Shown one piece after another: positions 1-9,737 of a stretch of 64,000 bases of DNA. Both the position numbers and the translations under genes were made by a program. Where the stretch lies: the NCBI RefSeq assembly GCF_900113025.1, contig NZ_FONT01000006.1, positions 1 through 64,000 of the forward strand, written 5' to 3'. The notes under the pieces were generated by a model, which saw only the letters and a list, made by a program, of their open reading frames with translations, made no database searches and had not been told where the DNA came from. Numbering within the stretch: position 1 is the first letter of the stretch; each line of letters begins with the position of its first letter. The DNA comes from Alteribacillus iranensis (GTDB lineage: Bacteria; Bacillota; Bacilli; Bacillales; Marinococcaceae).

Positions 1-84
1 CTGAAAGCGGCGATTTTTTTGTGTTTTTGATATAAAAAAAGAATGTTGAAGTTTTTTTCATCCCTTATTTTTGGTTGGCGATCA

Positions 85-185
85 GGTGAGACGCCTGCGG
101 GAAAAGCAAGAGCTGAAGATCCACCGACGGCGGTCTTCCGTCGGTTAGCTGAAGCCTTGCCCGCGGCAAGCGAACCTGAAGAGCC
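85..185. repeat. Interspersed palindromic repeat-like element
   Basis: A GC-rich stretch with nested inverted symmetry. CCGACGG at 124-130 pairs with CCGTCGG at 138-144, and the flanking GCGGGAAAAGCAAGAGCT pairs imperfectly with AGCTGAAGCCTTGCCCGC. It resembles the segment at 27,070-27,170, which also carries the phrases 'agctgaag' and 'cgcggg'. Non-coding repeats of this type are common between genes in Bacillaceae. No reading frame of interest is seen in bases 1-345. Confidence 0.45.
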
Positions 186-241
186 ATTTATACGAAAGGG
201 GAGAATTTCATTTTAACTTTAACAACGAAGCTTACAGAATT

Positions 242-292
242 GAAAAAAGGGCTGTCAAAAGGTCATTTTTTATGACCTTTTGATACAGCCCC
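242..292 (-). terminator. Rho-independent terminator of secA2-slaP
   Basis: On the minus strand a long stem (GGGCTGTATCAAAAGGTCAT with its complement) is followed by CCTTTTTTCA. It lies about 55 bases past the slaP stop codon, so it probably ends the secA2-slaP transcript. Confidence 0.75.
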
Positions 293-345
293 TTTTGTAA
301 AACGGTAAAAAGCTTGTCACCGATAGGCGAATGTCAGGCATTTTT

Positions 346-1263
346 TTATTTCGTTTGCTTTTGAATTGGATATGCTTTCCAATGGCTTAAATCAGCGTTT
401 TCTTTTTGGATTAATTCTTTCGGAAAAATAAATGTCCATGGCTTGCTAGTATTGGCTTTGACTTCGAAATCGTTTAAAGTGAAGCCGCCTTTAGCCACCA
501 TATCTCCTTCTGCATCTTCGACTTGCAAAGGAATTTGCTCCAACTTAATGTTCTTTTCATTTCCGTTCCGTATCAACATAGTCACGTGTAAATTCCCATC
601 ATCTTTTTTAGAAGCTTGCAGACCCATGAAATTAACTTCTCCTGCTTTTGGCGGGTCGAGCTTTTCAACCATTTCTTTCAATTTTTCTTTGTCTTTGTCC
701 GCTAATGTTTGGTCCCAGCTGTTTTCTAAATCCAGGCTATGTTTCCGTGAGCTTGGTTTCAGCTGGAATGCCAGCTTCCATCCTTCTTCGGGCAGGGAAG
801 TGGTAAATAAATCTTTATCCGTGAAAAGAAAGTTCCATGGTCTGCTGCTCTGTCCAGGAATTGTTCCAGCATCTGACAAGTCGAACGTTTTACGTCCAAG
901 GACTTGATCTTCGCTATCCAACAACACAAGAGTAGTCTCGTGAAGGGTGATTGCTTTACTTAAACTATTACGTATAAAAGCAGTGACTTGGTACGTTCCT
1001 TCCTTTTCCTCTTGCAAGTTTATCCCCGATAAGGACACTTGATTAGGGAGAAGGGGAGGGCACTCCATGTTTAAAAACTGAAATGAATATTGGTCTTCTT
1101 TTGAAAGGGTCCATTCGGGATGTATGGAAAGCTCTGTATGAATTTGGTTTTGTTCTGCTTCTTGCTCAGAGGTTTCATTTAATAATTCCTCTGAGGAGAC
1201 AGTAGACTCGTTCCCTGTCATTTTCGGTTTATCGTTATTTTTCCTTTTAAAAAAAGGGAGCAT
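346..1263 (-). CDS. slaP: Accessory Sec system S-layer assembly protein (SLAP domains)
   Basis: A 305-residue protein without signal peptide or membrane segment, predicted cytoplasmic. After a charged N-terminal region of about 45 residues it has two related halves (roughly 50-165 and 180-300), each ending in a 'SRPWNFLF' or 'SKPWTFIF' motif and rich in beta strands. This matches the duplicated SLAP domain of the Bacillus anthracis S-layer assembly protein that works with SecA2. Its ATG overlaps the secA2 stop codon (TAATG), so the two are translationally coupled. In B. anthracis this pair is needed for efficient S-layer protein export. The S-layer structural gene itself is not in this window. 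The assignment rests on motif recognition and the secA2 neighbour. Confidence 0.85.
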   Translation of the reverse strand: MLPFFKRKNNDKPKMTGNESTVSSEELLNETSEQEAEQNQIHTELSIHPEWTLSKEDQYSFQFLNMECPPLLPNQVSLSGINLQEEKEGTYQVTAFIRNSLSKAITLHETTLVLLDSEDQVLGRKTFDLSDAGTIPGQSSRPWNFLFTDKDLFTTSLPEEGWKLAFQLKPSSRKHSLDLENSWDQTLADKDKEKLKEMVEKLDPPKAGEVNFMGLQASKKDDGNLHVTMLIRNGNEKNIKLEQIPLQVEDAEGDMVAKGGFTLNDFEVKANTSKPWTFIFPKELIQKENADLSHWKAYPIQKQTK

Positions 1264-3638
1264 TACTGTTTCACCTCTTCTTTGGACTTTAACGTATATG
1301 GTCGTAACATTTTTGATAAATGTACAGATGCATCGTGTTCAATCATGTCATACATTCTCGAAAATAACTCAAATCCTTCACGAGTATAAACGCGCATAGG
1401 ATCTTCCTGTCCGTAGCTTCTCAGACCAATACCTTCCTTTAATCTTGTCATTTCTTCCAAGTGACTCAACCAGTGACGATCGATATTAGTAAGCAGAACT
1501 TTACGTGCTTGTGTTTGAACGCCGCTTTTTTTCCGGAAAGAATGAATGATTTCCAGATATTGTTGAGTGCGGGCTTCTACTTCTTCGAGTACATCTTCAC
1601 GGCTCTCTGCCTGCTTGGGGATTTTGATGTCAGGGAATGTAACGATATGATTAAGACGACTTTCAAGCTCAGACACATTCCACTCTTCAGGAACATACTC
1701 ATCCCCACAATAGGCTTCTACAAGCTTTTTAGTACTTGCTTCTACCATTTCCGTCCACGTCTGGAGGGGGTCTTCTTGTTCAAGAATTCGGTTGCGAAGC
1801 GTATAAATCACGTTTCGTTGTTCGTTTGATATGTCATCGAGTTTCAGCGTATATTCTCGTAAAGAAGAATTCGCGTTTTCACACATCTGTTGAGCTTTGT
1901 TTACTATTTCTAGTGCCTCTTCATTTAGTACTTTTCCGTCTTCATCGGTATTTAGCTTCTCTTGTAATTCCTCAATATCTTCACGTCCAAAACGAAGAAG
2001 CATTTCATCCTCAAGAGAGATATACATCTGAGTTTCACCAGGATCCCCTTGTCGTCCGGAACGTCCCTTTAATTGGTTATCGATACGTCGGCTTTCATGT
2101 CGTTCGGTACCAAGGACAAACAATCCTCCTGTTTCAGCTACACCCTCGCCGAGCATGATATCTGTTCCTCTTCCTGCCATGTTTGTTGCAATGGTGATCT
2201 GACCTTTTTGACCGGCTAATGAAATAAGTTGAACTTCCTTTTCTTCACTTTTGGCGTTCAAGAGTTCATAAGGAACTTTTTGCTCATCCAAGAAACTAGC
2301 CATTGTTTCTGACTGGATAATAGAAGAAGTACCAATCAATACAGGTTGTCCTTTTTGATATCTCTTTTCTACTTCCTTCGCGACGGCGCGGTATTTGTCG
2401 GCCGCTGTAGCAAAAATAATGTCTTCTCTGTCTTCGCGAATTTTGGGTTTGTTTGTTGGAATTTGAATGACACTCATCCCATATAAATTTTGAAACTCTT
2501 TTTCTTCGGTCTTTGCCGTTCCTGTCATCCCGGATAGGCGTGGATACATCCGGAAATAGTTTTGAATCGTTATTTGAGCTTGAGTTTTGTTTTCTTCTGT
2601 GATCTCGAGATTTTCTTTGGCTTCTAACGCTTGGTGAAGTCCATCACTTAATGAACGACCATCCATTACGCGGCCTGTGAACATGTCGACTAATTTTATT
2701 TCGCCTTCTTGAACGATGTAATCCACATCTTTTTTAAACATTACTCGAGCTCGTAAAGCTTGCAGGACAAAATGATAGAGCGTATGGTGCTCCAAGTCAT
2801 ATAAATTATCAACCCCAAATGCTCGTTCTACTTTCGTAATTCCATTGTCTGTTAGACTAACAGATTTTGAAATGGGGTCGTATAAATAATCTTTTTCATT
2901 ATCAAAGCTGCGTGCCATCTTCGCACAGATTTGATACAAACTAGGATTAACTTGTGTTTTGCCGGCGATAATTAGTGGTGTTTTCGCTTCGTCTATGAGC
3001 ACGCTATCTATTTCATCTATAATTGCATAGTGATACGGGCGCTGCACTTTCTCCGAAGTGTTATAAACCATGTTGTCTTTTAAGTAATCAAATCCAAATT
3101 CATTTCCTACTCCATAAGTGATGTCGGCTAAATAGGCAATGCGCTTCTCATCAGAAGCAAGGCGAGGCACATTCAAACCGACGGTGAGGCCGAGAAATTC
3201 ATGGACCTGCCCAATTAAATCTCGGTCTCGCCGGGCTAAGTATTCGTTTACAGTGATAACATGGACGCCTTTCCCTTCCAACGCCCTTAAATAGCTAGGA
3301 AGAGAAGCAACTAAGGTTTTACCTTCACCAGTAGCCATCTCTGCGATATCACCATCATTTAACGAAAGGCCGCCAAGAAGCTGGACGTCATAATGGCGAA
3401 GGCCAAGGACACGCCGTGAAGCTTCACGTACGACAGCAAACGCTTCTTCCGTTAATTGCTCAATCTTCTCCCCATTTTGAAGTCGATTTTTGAATTCATC
3501 TGTCTTTTTTTGAAGCTCTTCATCGGTGAGCTTCTCTAGTTGTGGCTCAAGTCTATTAATCTTCTCTACTATTTTATTGTATTTTTTTATTCGACGCTGT
3601 TGTTCATCGCCGATTATTTTCTTTAAGGAAGCAATCAT
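1263..3638 (-). CDS. secA2: Accessory preprotein translocase ATPase SecA2
   Basis: A 791-residue DEAD-type motor ATPase. Visible features are the Walker A MATGEGKT (about 101-108), the DEAD-like IIDEIDSVLIDEA (about 205-217), the preprotein cross-linking region, and helicase motifs ending in GRGTDIML and [13 protein letters not shown]. It stops at KEEVKQ and lacks the C-terminal zinc-binding CxCxSG...CH motif found in the housekeeping SecA encoded at 47,994, as expected for SecA2. GGAGAG lies just upstream of the ATG. With slaP directly downstream it probably powers export of S-layer proteins through SecYEG. The presence of two SecA paralogues in one window supports this specialised role. Confidence 0.93.
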   Translation of the reverse strand: MIASLKKIIGDEQQRRIKKYNKIVEKINRLEPQLEKLTDEELQKKTDEFKNRLQNGEKIEQLTEEAFAVVREASRRVLGLRHYDVQLLGGLSLNDGDIAEMATGEGKTLVASLPSYLRALEGKGVHVITVNEYLARRDRDLIGQVHEFLGLTVGLNVPRLASDEKRIAYLADITYGVGNEFGFDYLKDNMVYNTSEKVQRPYHYAIIDEIDSVLIDEAKTPLIIAGKTQVNPSLYQICAKMARSFDNEKDYLYDPISKSVSLTDNGITKVERAFGVDNLYDLEHHTLYHFVLQALRARVMFKKDVDYIVQEGEIKLVDMFTGRVMDGRSLSDGLHQALEAKENLEITEENKTQAQITIQNYFRMYPRLSGMTGTAKTEEKEFQNLYGMSVIQIPTNKPKIREDREDIIFATAADKYRAVAKEVEKRYQKGQPVLIGTSSIIQSETMASFLDEQKVPYELLNAKSEEKEVQLISLAGQKGQITIATNMAGRGTDIMLGEGVAETGGLFVLGTERHESRRIDNQLKGRSGRQGDPGETQMYISLEDEMLLRFGREDIEELQEKLNTDEDGKVLNEEALEIVNKAQQMCENANSSLREYTLKLDDISNEQRNVIYTLRNRILEQEDPLQTWTEMVEASTKKLVEAYCGDEYVPEEWNVSELESRLNHIVTFPDIKIPKQAESREDVLEEVEARTQQYLEIIHSFRKKSGVQTQARKVLLTNIDRHWLSHLEEMTRLKEGIGLRSYGQEDPMRVYTREGFELFSRMYDMIEHDASVHLSKMLRPYTLKSKEEVKQ

Positions 3639-3828
3639 GTACTACTTCTCTCCTTATCCATTACGGGAGTCTTCGAATACTTGTACAGTATATCATTTTT
3701 GCATGCATGTTTTCATTACTCTATAAAAAAAGTGCGCCTGGGGTAACTGCCATCTTTCTCCTATTATAAAACAAGCTAATCTTTAGTGGGAGAAGACAGA
3801 GGCTTGTGGAGAAGTTTGTCCATAAACG

Positions 3829-3860
3829 AAAGCAGCGGCCGTTCACATGGCAGCTGCTTT
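3829..3860 (-). terminator. Probable terminator of the TPR lipoprotein gene
   Basis: AAAGCAGC at 3829-3836 pairs with GCTGCTTT at 3853-3860 just past the stop codon at 3865. The stem is short and the T-tract is weak. Confidence 0.45.
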
Positions 3861-3864
3861 TCCT

Positions 3865-4689
3865 TTATTCAATAGAAGTGTCTAAGTAATCTTTATACAA
3901 ACTGTAACTTTCATCTCCATACTGACCAAGGAATTCTGAAGTCGGTTCAAAAGCTTGGGTCAGAGCGTTTCTCTCTCCTTCTGTGTCTCCCATGGCTGCG
4001 TATACTTTGCTCATGCGGTAGAAGTTTGTAGGATCACTTGGGTCAAGGGAGGTGAGAGCTTCATACCTTGCTAAACTGCTCTCATAGTCGCCAATGGCAT
4101 AATATGCCTGAGCTAAAGCTAATAGAAGCTCATAACCCGGTTCCTCTTCCATTTCCTCTATATGAGTTTCTAAATCAAACAGAAGCTCAGCCCCTTTTTC
4201 GACATTTGCTTCCGAATGTATGAGTAGTGTGGCATAACGTATGGTTCTTTCTTCGTCTTCTGGATCAAGTTCGTACTGTTGTTTCATAAGCTGTACAGCG
4301 TCACGGACGAGAGGTTCGGATGGTTCATTCATTCTTTCCACGTGAGCCTCCAGGGCTTCAAGGTAACGAGCAGAATAAGAGGCAGCTTCTTCTGCGTCTT
4401 CATCTTGCAGGTGACGAAGATAGATAATGATCTCATTATATCTGCCGTTTTTGATTTCTTCTTCCATCAACGTATTGATATCATTCGTAGATAACTCTTC
4501 TAAACGAAATCGTTCGGTGAGTGTCCGCAAACCATCCAAGCTATATGTGAAATTTTCATCCTGATACGCGTATTTTTCTGTATCGATTGATTTTTCTTCA
4601 GCTAAATAACGATCCATTCCATAGGTGGAACACCCTGAAGCAATAAGAGTGATAGCAAATAATAACGAAACAAATTTCCATTTACCCAT
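3865..4689 (-). CDS. TPR-repeat lipoprotein
   Basis: A 274-residue protein with a lipoprotein signal peptide: MGKWKF, a hydrophobic core, and the lipobox LIASGC with the lipidated Cys at about residue 20. The mature part is acidic and helical. Repeats near 185-245 (ALAQAYYAIGDYESSLARYEAL and FYRMSKVYAAMGDTEGERNAL) fit tetratricopeptide motifs. It is predicted to be anchored to the outer face of the membrane as a protein-interaction scaffold. It is a single gene between secA2 and the divergent SLH amidase, so a role in envelope assembly is plausible, but no specific function can be named. Confidence 0.7.
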   Translation of the reverse strand: MGKWKFVSLLFAITLIASGCSTYGMDRYLAEEKSIDTEKYAYQDENFTYSLDGLRTLTERFRLEELSTNDINTLMEEEIKNGRYNEIIIYLRHLQDEDAEEAASYSARYLEALEAHVERMNEPSEPLVRDAVQLMKQQYELDPEDEERTIRYATLLIHSEANVEKGAELLFDLETHIEEMEEEPGYELLLALAQAYYAIGDYESSLARYEALTSLDPSDPTNFYRMSKVYAAMGDTEGERNALTQAFEPTSEFLGQYGDESYSLYKDYLDTSIE

Positions 4690-5062
4690 ATATTCAACCC
4701 CTGTTCTATCGATGCCATTCCATTCTGTATTTTACTTGAAACAATCAAGAAAGGAAAGGTGAGAGCGATTTGTATAAGGGAGATTGTAACAACCGAAATA
4801 TCTTCGTAACCAACTTGTAAACTAAAATAATATGAATGACCTATTTTTTAATCGATCGGTGAAAAAAGCTAGTTTACTAAATTACACCGTGGTATTCTAT
4901 CAGAAGAAGGAAAAGGCTGGGTAAATTTGCCTGAGGATGTAGAATTTGCACTATAGATATCATGTTAAAAATAAATAATGCTGCAGGGCACCAACCGAAA
5001 TTTTCCTTTAAAAAGACTTCCCCAGGGGGACTAGGGGCAACAAGAAAGAGGAGGAGAGAATT
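4690..5062. other. Intergenic region between divergent lipoprotein and SLH amidase genes
   Basis: This 373-base AT-rich gap must hold the promoters for both divergent genes. I see no confident promoter pair. The only notable element is GAGGAGAG (5051-5058), the ribosome binding site for the TTG start at 5063. A short open stretch near 4,880-4,960 has no start codon and was not called as a gene. Confidence 0.4.
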
Positions 5063-6718
5063 TTGTCTTTTACAAAGAAAATTTCATACGTACTGCTTGC
5101 ATTGACGGTAATACTATCAGTATTTCCGATGCTTGGTGTGGATAAAGCTGAAGCAACGGACAGGTTTTCGGATGTAAGTAGTAATCATTGGGCAGCGAAA
5201 GAGATTTCGTTTGTTGCAGACAAAGGGATTGCGACAGGTGATGATTCTGGAAAATTTCGCCCGGATGATTCTTTAACTCGCGCGCAAGCATCCGTAATGA
5301 TGACACATGCGTTAAATACTTCGGGATTGGATCGTACCACTCCAACATTTAAAGATGTGTCTCGAGATTATTGGGCTTACTCTCGTATTGAGAGAGCGGC
5401 TGAGATGGACATTTTTAAAGGAAAAAATGGAAAATTCCATCCTGGAGATAATATCGCAAAAGCGCAAGTGGCTGCCATCGTGGCTAGAGCATTTTATGGA
5501 GAAGACGCAGAGCACCATAGAGGAGATGTGAATTTTAGCGACATATCGAACTCATTCTGGGCAAAAGGCTACATAGCGACTTTAGTAGATAACAATATCA
5601 TTAGAGATGGCGGCAGCTTTAACCCAAATGAATCAGCTACACGTGCGGAGCTCTCTGCTTACATAGCTAGAGCAATGAACGAGAGCTTACAAGTATCAGG
5701 TAAGGACGATTCACATTCAGATGAAGCATCAAATGAAGATGTTGCTTCTGAGAACGTGTTATTTCAAGGGACGGTGCAAGCAAGCACTCCGTTAAATGTA
5801 AGAAAAGGCCCAAGCACGGATTATTCTGTGATCAACACCCTCAACAATGGAAAAAAAGTGGATGTTTACGGAACGGAAGGCAATTGGTATGAAGTCCGCG
5901 TTGGTGGAAAGAAAGGATATGTCCATTCAAATTATGTCGTCAGGGCGGACGACGTTCAAGCAGACACAGGGAAGGCTGAGCCGATTTACACAGGAAAAGT
6001 TACTTCCTCTAAACTATTAGTACGCTCTGGACCTGCCTCAAGCTATGATAAAGTAGGTAGCTTCAGTCGAGGAGATACTGTAAAAGTATACGAAGAAACA
6101 AACGGAAGCTGGGTGTTAGTGAAGTATAAAGGCGAGTGGGCTTACACACATAGCGGTCACTTGGAAGAAGCAGGGATGAGCGGAAAAACGATTGTAATTG
6201 ACCCGGGACATGGAGATCATGATCCTGGTGCACAAGCAAATGGGTTAGTTGAAAAAACGATTAATTTACAAGTTGGCTTAAGAGTAGAAAAGCTATTAAA
6301 AGATGCGGGAGTAGATGTAGTGATGACCCGTCGTAACGATACTTTCGTCACTCTTAGCGGAAGAGTAGCGATTGCAGAGAGAGCGAATGCGGACTCCTTT
6401 GTCAGTATTCATGCAAACGCAGCAAGCCCGGCCGCGGAGGGAGCAGAAACTTTCTACAATAACAACTATCAGGCAAGAGAAAGTCGAAAGCTTGCGGCAG
6501 CCATCCAGAATCGTCTAGTGAAAGATACAGGGATGAAATATCGCCGCGTCGCGGATGCGCGTTTTTATGTCATCAGAAACACTACGATGCCAAGCACGCT
6601 AATTGAACTTGGGTTTCTCACCAACAGAGGAGATGCGAATCGGATGAAACAGTCCGGTTATTACGACAAAGCAGCGCGTGCCGTTTATAATGGTATAAAA
6701 GATTACTATTCTGAATGA
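5063..6718 (+). CDS. Secreted SLH-domain N-acetylmuramoyl-L-alanine amidase with SH3 repeats
   Basis: A 551-residue exported wall hydrolase starting at a TTG preceded by GAGGAGAG. Order of parts: signal peptide (1-32, cleavage near AEA), three SLH domains (about 34-205, each with FSDV...WA and FRP/FHP/FNP motifs), an acidic linker, two bacterial SH3 domains (about 236-296 and 310-370), then an Amidase_3 catalytic domain (about 375-551). The amidase has the zinc-site pattern VIDPGHG, an E in VEKTIN, SIHANA, and the C-terminal catalytic Glu in LIELGFLTN. It should cleave the amide bond between MurNAc and the stem peptide while held on pyruvylated secondary wall polymer by its SLH domains. The ligand-modifying enzyme csaB lies about 2 kb downstream. 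Confidence 0.93.
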   Translation: MSFTKKISYVLLALTVILSVFPMLGVDKAEATDRFSDVSSNHWAAKEISFVADKGIATGDDSGKFRPDDSLTRAQASVMMTHALNTSGLDRTTPTFKDVSRDYWAYSRIERAAEMDIFKGKNGKFHPGDNIAKAQVAAIVARAFYGEDAEHHRGDVNFSDISNSFWAKGYIATLVDNNIIRDGGSFNPNESATRAELSAYIARAMNESLQVSGKDDSHSDEASNEDVASENVLFQGTVQASTPLNVRKGPSTDYSVINTLNNGKKVDVYGTEGNWYEVRVGGKKGYVHSNYVVRADDVQADTGKAEPIYTGKVTSSKLLVRSGPASSYDKVGSFSRGDTVKVYEETNGSWVLVKYKGEWAYTHSGHLEEAGMSGKTIVIDPGHGDHDPGAQANGLVEKTINLQVGLRVEKLLKDAGVDVVMTRRNDTFVTLSGRVAIAERANADSFVSIHANAASPAAEGAETFYNNNYQARESRKLAAAIQNRLVKDTGMKYRRVADARFYVIRNTTMPSTLIELGFLTNRGDANRMKQSGYYDKAARAVYNGIKDYYSE

Positions 6719-6726
6719 TAAATGAT

Positions 6727-6760
6727 AAACCGCCTGGATGACTTCCAGGTGGTTTTTTAT
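6727..6760 (+). terminator. Rho-independent terminator of the SLH amidase gene
   Basis: AAACCGCCTGGA pairs with TCCAGGTGGTTT, followed by TTTTAT. It lies just past the amidase stop codon. Confidence 0.8.
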
Positions 6761-6867
6761 AGAAAAATACTATTTTTTTCCTTCACCCTTGTTTATAATT
6801 TAGATACAAAAGGAATATAAATGAGTAATAACTTACATGCTACTATAAATGGATGGGGGTTGGACCT

Positions 6868-8364
6868 ATGAACAAGAGATTCATTATTTCCTTGTTTTTA
6901 CTTACATTAATGCTATTTATATCGCCACACATAGAAGCAGAATCTACATTTAGTGATATAGGAGATTCTCATTGGGCTGAAGAAGAGATTCTATATATTA
7001 CAGAAAATGGGATCGCGAATGGTTATCAGGATGGCACCTTCAGACCGAAAGAAAATGTGACTCGAGGACAAACGGCCAAAATGATTGTATCGGCGCTAGG
7101 TCTTTCTACTAGTGACGACTCTGACGTTGAATTTAACGATGTGGACCGTAATCATTCCTATTATCCTTATATCGCTGCGGTTGCAAAAAATGACATTATG
7201 AATGGCAGTAACGGATCGTTTCGCCCAAATAAAGAATTGAGCAGAGCAGAAATGGCAGTCGTTTTATCGAGAGCGTTTCGATTAAAAGGAGAAACAGATA
7301 TATCTTTTGCGGATATTTCTAATGATTACTGGGCGCACTCTTCTATTCAGAGACTCGTCAACAATGGAATCACTAGCGGTTATGTGAATGGGAATTTTGG
7401 TCCGAGCGACCATACAACTCGTGCTCATTTCTCTGTTTTTCTCGCTCGTTGTCTAAATGAATCGTTTCGTGTAGAGGAAATAAATACGCCTCCATCCGAT
7501 GTAGATAGTGAACAAAAAGCATGGCATTTTCGTGGCATAACCATGGGTGACAGGAAAGAAAGTGTGATAGACAAACTCGGTGAACCGGAAAAAGTGGAAG
7601 TTAGTCGATATGGGTTCAAATGGCATATTTACCATGACAATTATTCAAACTATGTACAATATGGTTTTAGAGATGACAAAGTGGTAGCCATTTACAGCAA
7701 TCAAGATACGTGGATAGGCGACAAGGGCTTACGACTTGATAAAACGAAAACGGATGTTATAGAGAAATATGGGGATCCTCTTTCCTCCATTAAGAAAGGT
7801 GGAGACAATTTTTCTATAGAATCAAGCACGGCGGGAACTTATCTTGTCGGAGGTCGCTACACTACTTTTTTCTATGACGTCCATCGCGGAAATAAAATTA
7901 CTGCTATTTTACTCGTGAATGAAGAAGAGGAAAGAGCCTTCCGTCAATTTTATGCTGAACCGACGAAAGCATTAAAAGAAAGCTATGAAAGGCAAATATT
8001 TTATTTAGCTAATGCACAAAGAAAAAGATTCAGTAAGCCTCTGCTTCAGTGGGATGATGTGGTTGCCGGAACAGCACGGAGCCACAGTGCAAACATGTCA
8101 GGATCTAACTTCTTTGATCACATGAACCCAGACGGGGAAGATCCGTTTGATAGAATGGCAAGTGATGGGGTGAGGTTTTATAATGCGGCTGAAAATATTG
8201 CTTATGGCCAAGTGAGCCCTCTCTATGCTCATCAAAGCTGGATGAATTCTGAGAGCCACCGCCAAGCTCTACTTGGAGATTACAGTCGACTTGGTGTTGG
8301 TGTTGCTTTCCATGAAATCAGAAAACAGCCGTATTACACACAGAATTTTTATACCCCTCGATAA
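6868..8364 (+). CDS. Secreted SLH-domain CAP (SCP/PR-1-like) protein
   Basis: A 498-residue protein. I chose the ATG at 6868 because GGGGGTTGG lies at the right distance upstream; an in-frame ATG at 6853 overlaps that site. Parts: signal peptide (cleavage near IEAES), three SLH domains (about 25-195), a middle domain of about 130 residues matching the CAP-associated N-terminal family (GITMGDRKESVIDKLGEP, then a second similar half), and a C-terminal CAP domain. The CAP domain keeps H in ARSHSANM, the HMNPDGEDPFDR motif, AENIAYG and HRQALL. CAP proteins of Bacillaceae are secreted, and their reaction is generally unknown. The SLH domains should hold it on the wall polymer. Confidence 0.88.
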   Translation: MNKRFIISLFLLTLMLFISPHIEAESTFSDIGDSHWAEEEILYITENGIANGYQDGTFRPKENVTRGQTAKMIVSALGLSTSDDSDVEFNDVDRNHSYYPYIAAVAKNDIMNGSNGSFRPNKELSRAEMAVVLSRAFRLKGETDISFADISNDYWAHSSIQRLVNNGITSGYVNGNFGPSDHTTRAHFSVFLARCLNESFRVEEINTPPSDVDSEQKAWHFRGITMGDRKESVIDKLGEPEKVEVSRYGFKWHIYHDNYSNYVQYGFRDDKVVAIYSNQDTWIGDKGLRLDKTKTDVIEKYGDPLSSIKKGGDNFSIESSTAGTYLVGGRYTTFFYDVHRGNKITAILLVNEEEERAFRQFYAEPTKALKESYERQIFYLANAQRKRFSKPLLQWDDVVAGTARSHSANMSGSNFFDHMNPDGEDPFDRMASDGVRFYNAAENIAYGQVSPLYAHQSWMNSESHRQALLGDYSRLGVGVAFHEIRKQPYYTQNFYTPR

Positions 8365-8372
8365 TGAAGCTG

Positions 8373-8406
8373 AACCGCTGACTCCTAAATGGGGAACCAG
8401 CGGTTT
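8373..8406 (+). terminator. Rho-independent terminator of the CAP gene
   Basis: AACCGCTG (8373-8380) pairs with CAGCGGTT, followed by TTCG. It is close behind the stop codon. The T-tract is short. Confidence 0.6.
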
Positions 8407-8603
8407 TCGCTTGCCTTAACCAAACCATAATCTCACGTCTTTTATTTAGAAAAAAGACAGTCATTGCTCTCTCCGTAGTGTAACGAAATCGAAACTAGTC
8501 GATCTCCTAGAAGGGGTGTATAATAGGTATTGCAGTTTTCACAAGGCACGATGAGACAGATGATACTAAAAATACATACAGTAAAGGTCAGGGACATTTA
8601 CAT

Positions 8604-9737
8604 ATGAGAATAGGAATTATTGGAAACTACGGTCACAATAATAATGGGGATGAAGCCATATTATCTGGACTTCTGCATCAATTGATGGCAGAAGGAGGAA
8701 TAAAGAAAGAAAACATAGTTGTGTTTAGCAATAATCCTTCTAATACAACGGCACGTCATGGTGTAGCTGCTTATCCGCTCTTGTATAAAAAAGGGAATAT
8801 AATTTTTTCTGGCCTAACCACTGTATTGAAAAGCCGAAAAATAATGAAGCAACTCGACCTTTTGATTGTTGGAGGTGGGGGGTTGTTAATGGATATGTAT
8901 AAAAGAGATGCTCCCTTATACAGTGTCCTAGGCTTAACAGGGAATTACAGCGGCTGTCGAGTTGCTGTTCACGGGGTTGGAGCAGGACCTATACAGACCA
9001 GGTTGGGGAAATTTTTCATTAAGAAACTAATTTCTGTCGCTTCTTCTGTAACGGTCAGAGATGAGAAATCGAAAGAATTACTTAAACATATTGGAGTAAA
9101 ACGTGATGTTCACGTCATTTTTGATCCGGCTTTCTCTGTTCCAGTTACGCACTCTCATCAACCTTCCAAGAAAATAGAAAAAGTTGGTGTTACTGCCGTT
9201 CCTTACTTTAGCCAAGCCTATTGGCCTGTACCTGATAAAAGAAAATACCAGGATTACATTGAAGGAATGGCTTTATCTTTAGATCAATTAATACAAGAAA
9301 AGGGAGTCCGTGTTACTTTCTTTTCGACAAAATATCCCGAAGATGTTCAGGTTACGAGGGATATATTTAAGTTAATGGAAACAAAAGAACAGGTAGAAAT
9401 CATTGAAGATAATTTGATGCCGGAGGAAATTGTAAATATTGCCGGCTCACAGGATCTTGTTATTGGTACTCGTTTACATTCTTTGATATTAGCCGTGAAT
9501 GCAGCGACACCTGTCATTGGAGTGGAGTACCATAAAAAAGTAAAAGATTTTATGGGCGTAATAAAAAAAGAGCAATATTCAGTAGCGATTGATCAAATAA
9601 CAGACCCATCTAAGGGAATAGCAGCAGTATTTGAACGAGCATCTGAAAATTGGGATGCGCTCCAAACAGATACTGCTGATGATTCGAAGAGGTTAAAAGA
9701 AACAGCATCGGAAGGAATAGAACTGCTCAATTTGTAA
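8604..9737 (+). CDS. csaB: Polysaccharide pyruvyl transferase CsaB
   Basis: A 377-residue protein of the polysaccharide pyruvyl transferase family. The N-terminus IGIIGNYGHNNNGDEAIL, the glycine-rich DLLIVGGGGLLMD, the VHGVGAGPI segment and the C-terminal IGTRLHSLILAVNAATPVIGVEY are hallmark motifs. CsaB transfers a ketal pyruvate from phosphoenolpyruvate onto the secondary cell-wall polysaccharide, making the ligand recognised by SLH domains. Three SLH proteins in this window (5063, 6868, 16,075) are its natural beneficiaries. It heads a run of same-strand polysaccharide genes to about 16.8 kb. A TATAAT at 8519-8524 is a candidate -10 element upstream. Confidence 0.92.
   Translation: MRIGIIGNYGHNNNGDEAILSGLLHQLMAEGGIKKENIVVFSNNPSNTTARHGVAAYPLLYKKGNIIFSGLTTVLKSRKIMKQLDLLIVGGGGLLMDMYKRDAPLYSVLGLTGNYSGCRVAVHGVGAGPIQTRLGKFFIKKLISVASSVTVRDEKSKELLKHIGVKRDVHVIFDPAFSVPVTHSHQPSKKIEKVGVTAVPYFSQAYWPVPDKRKYQDYIEGMALSLDQLIQEKGVRVTFFSTKYPEDVQVTRDIFKLMETKEQVEIIEDNLMPEEIVNIAGSQDLVIGTRLHSLILAVNAATPVIGVEYHKKVKDFMGVIKKEQYSVAIDQITDPSKGIAAVFERASENWDALQTDTADDSKRLKETASEGIELLNL

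Noticed and set aside
1461-2158. Plus-strand open frames opposite secA2
   Set aside because: They are antisense to a highly conserved gene, overlap each other, and resemble no known protein.
4880-4960. A short frame ending GWVNLPEDVEFAL upstream of the SLH amidase
   Set aside because: It looks protein-like but has no start codon and is only about 26 codons. It could be a gene remnant, but this cannot be supported.
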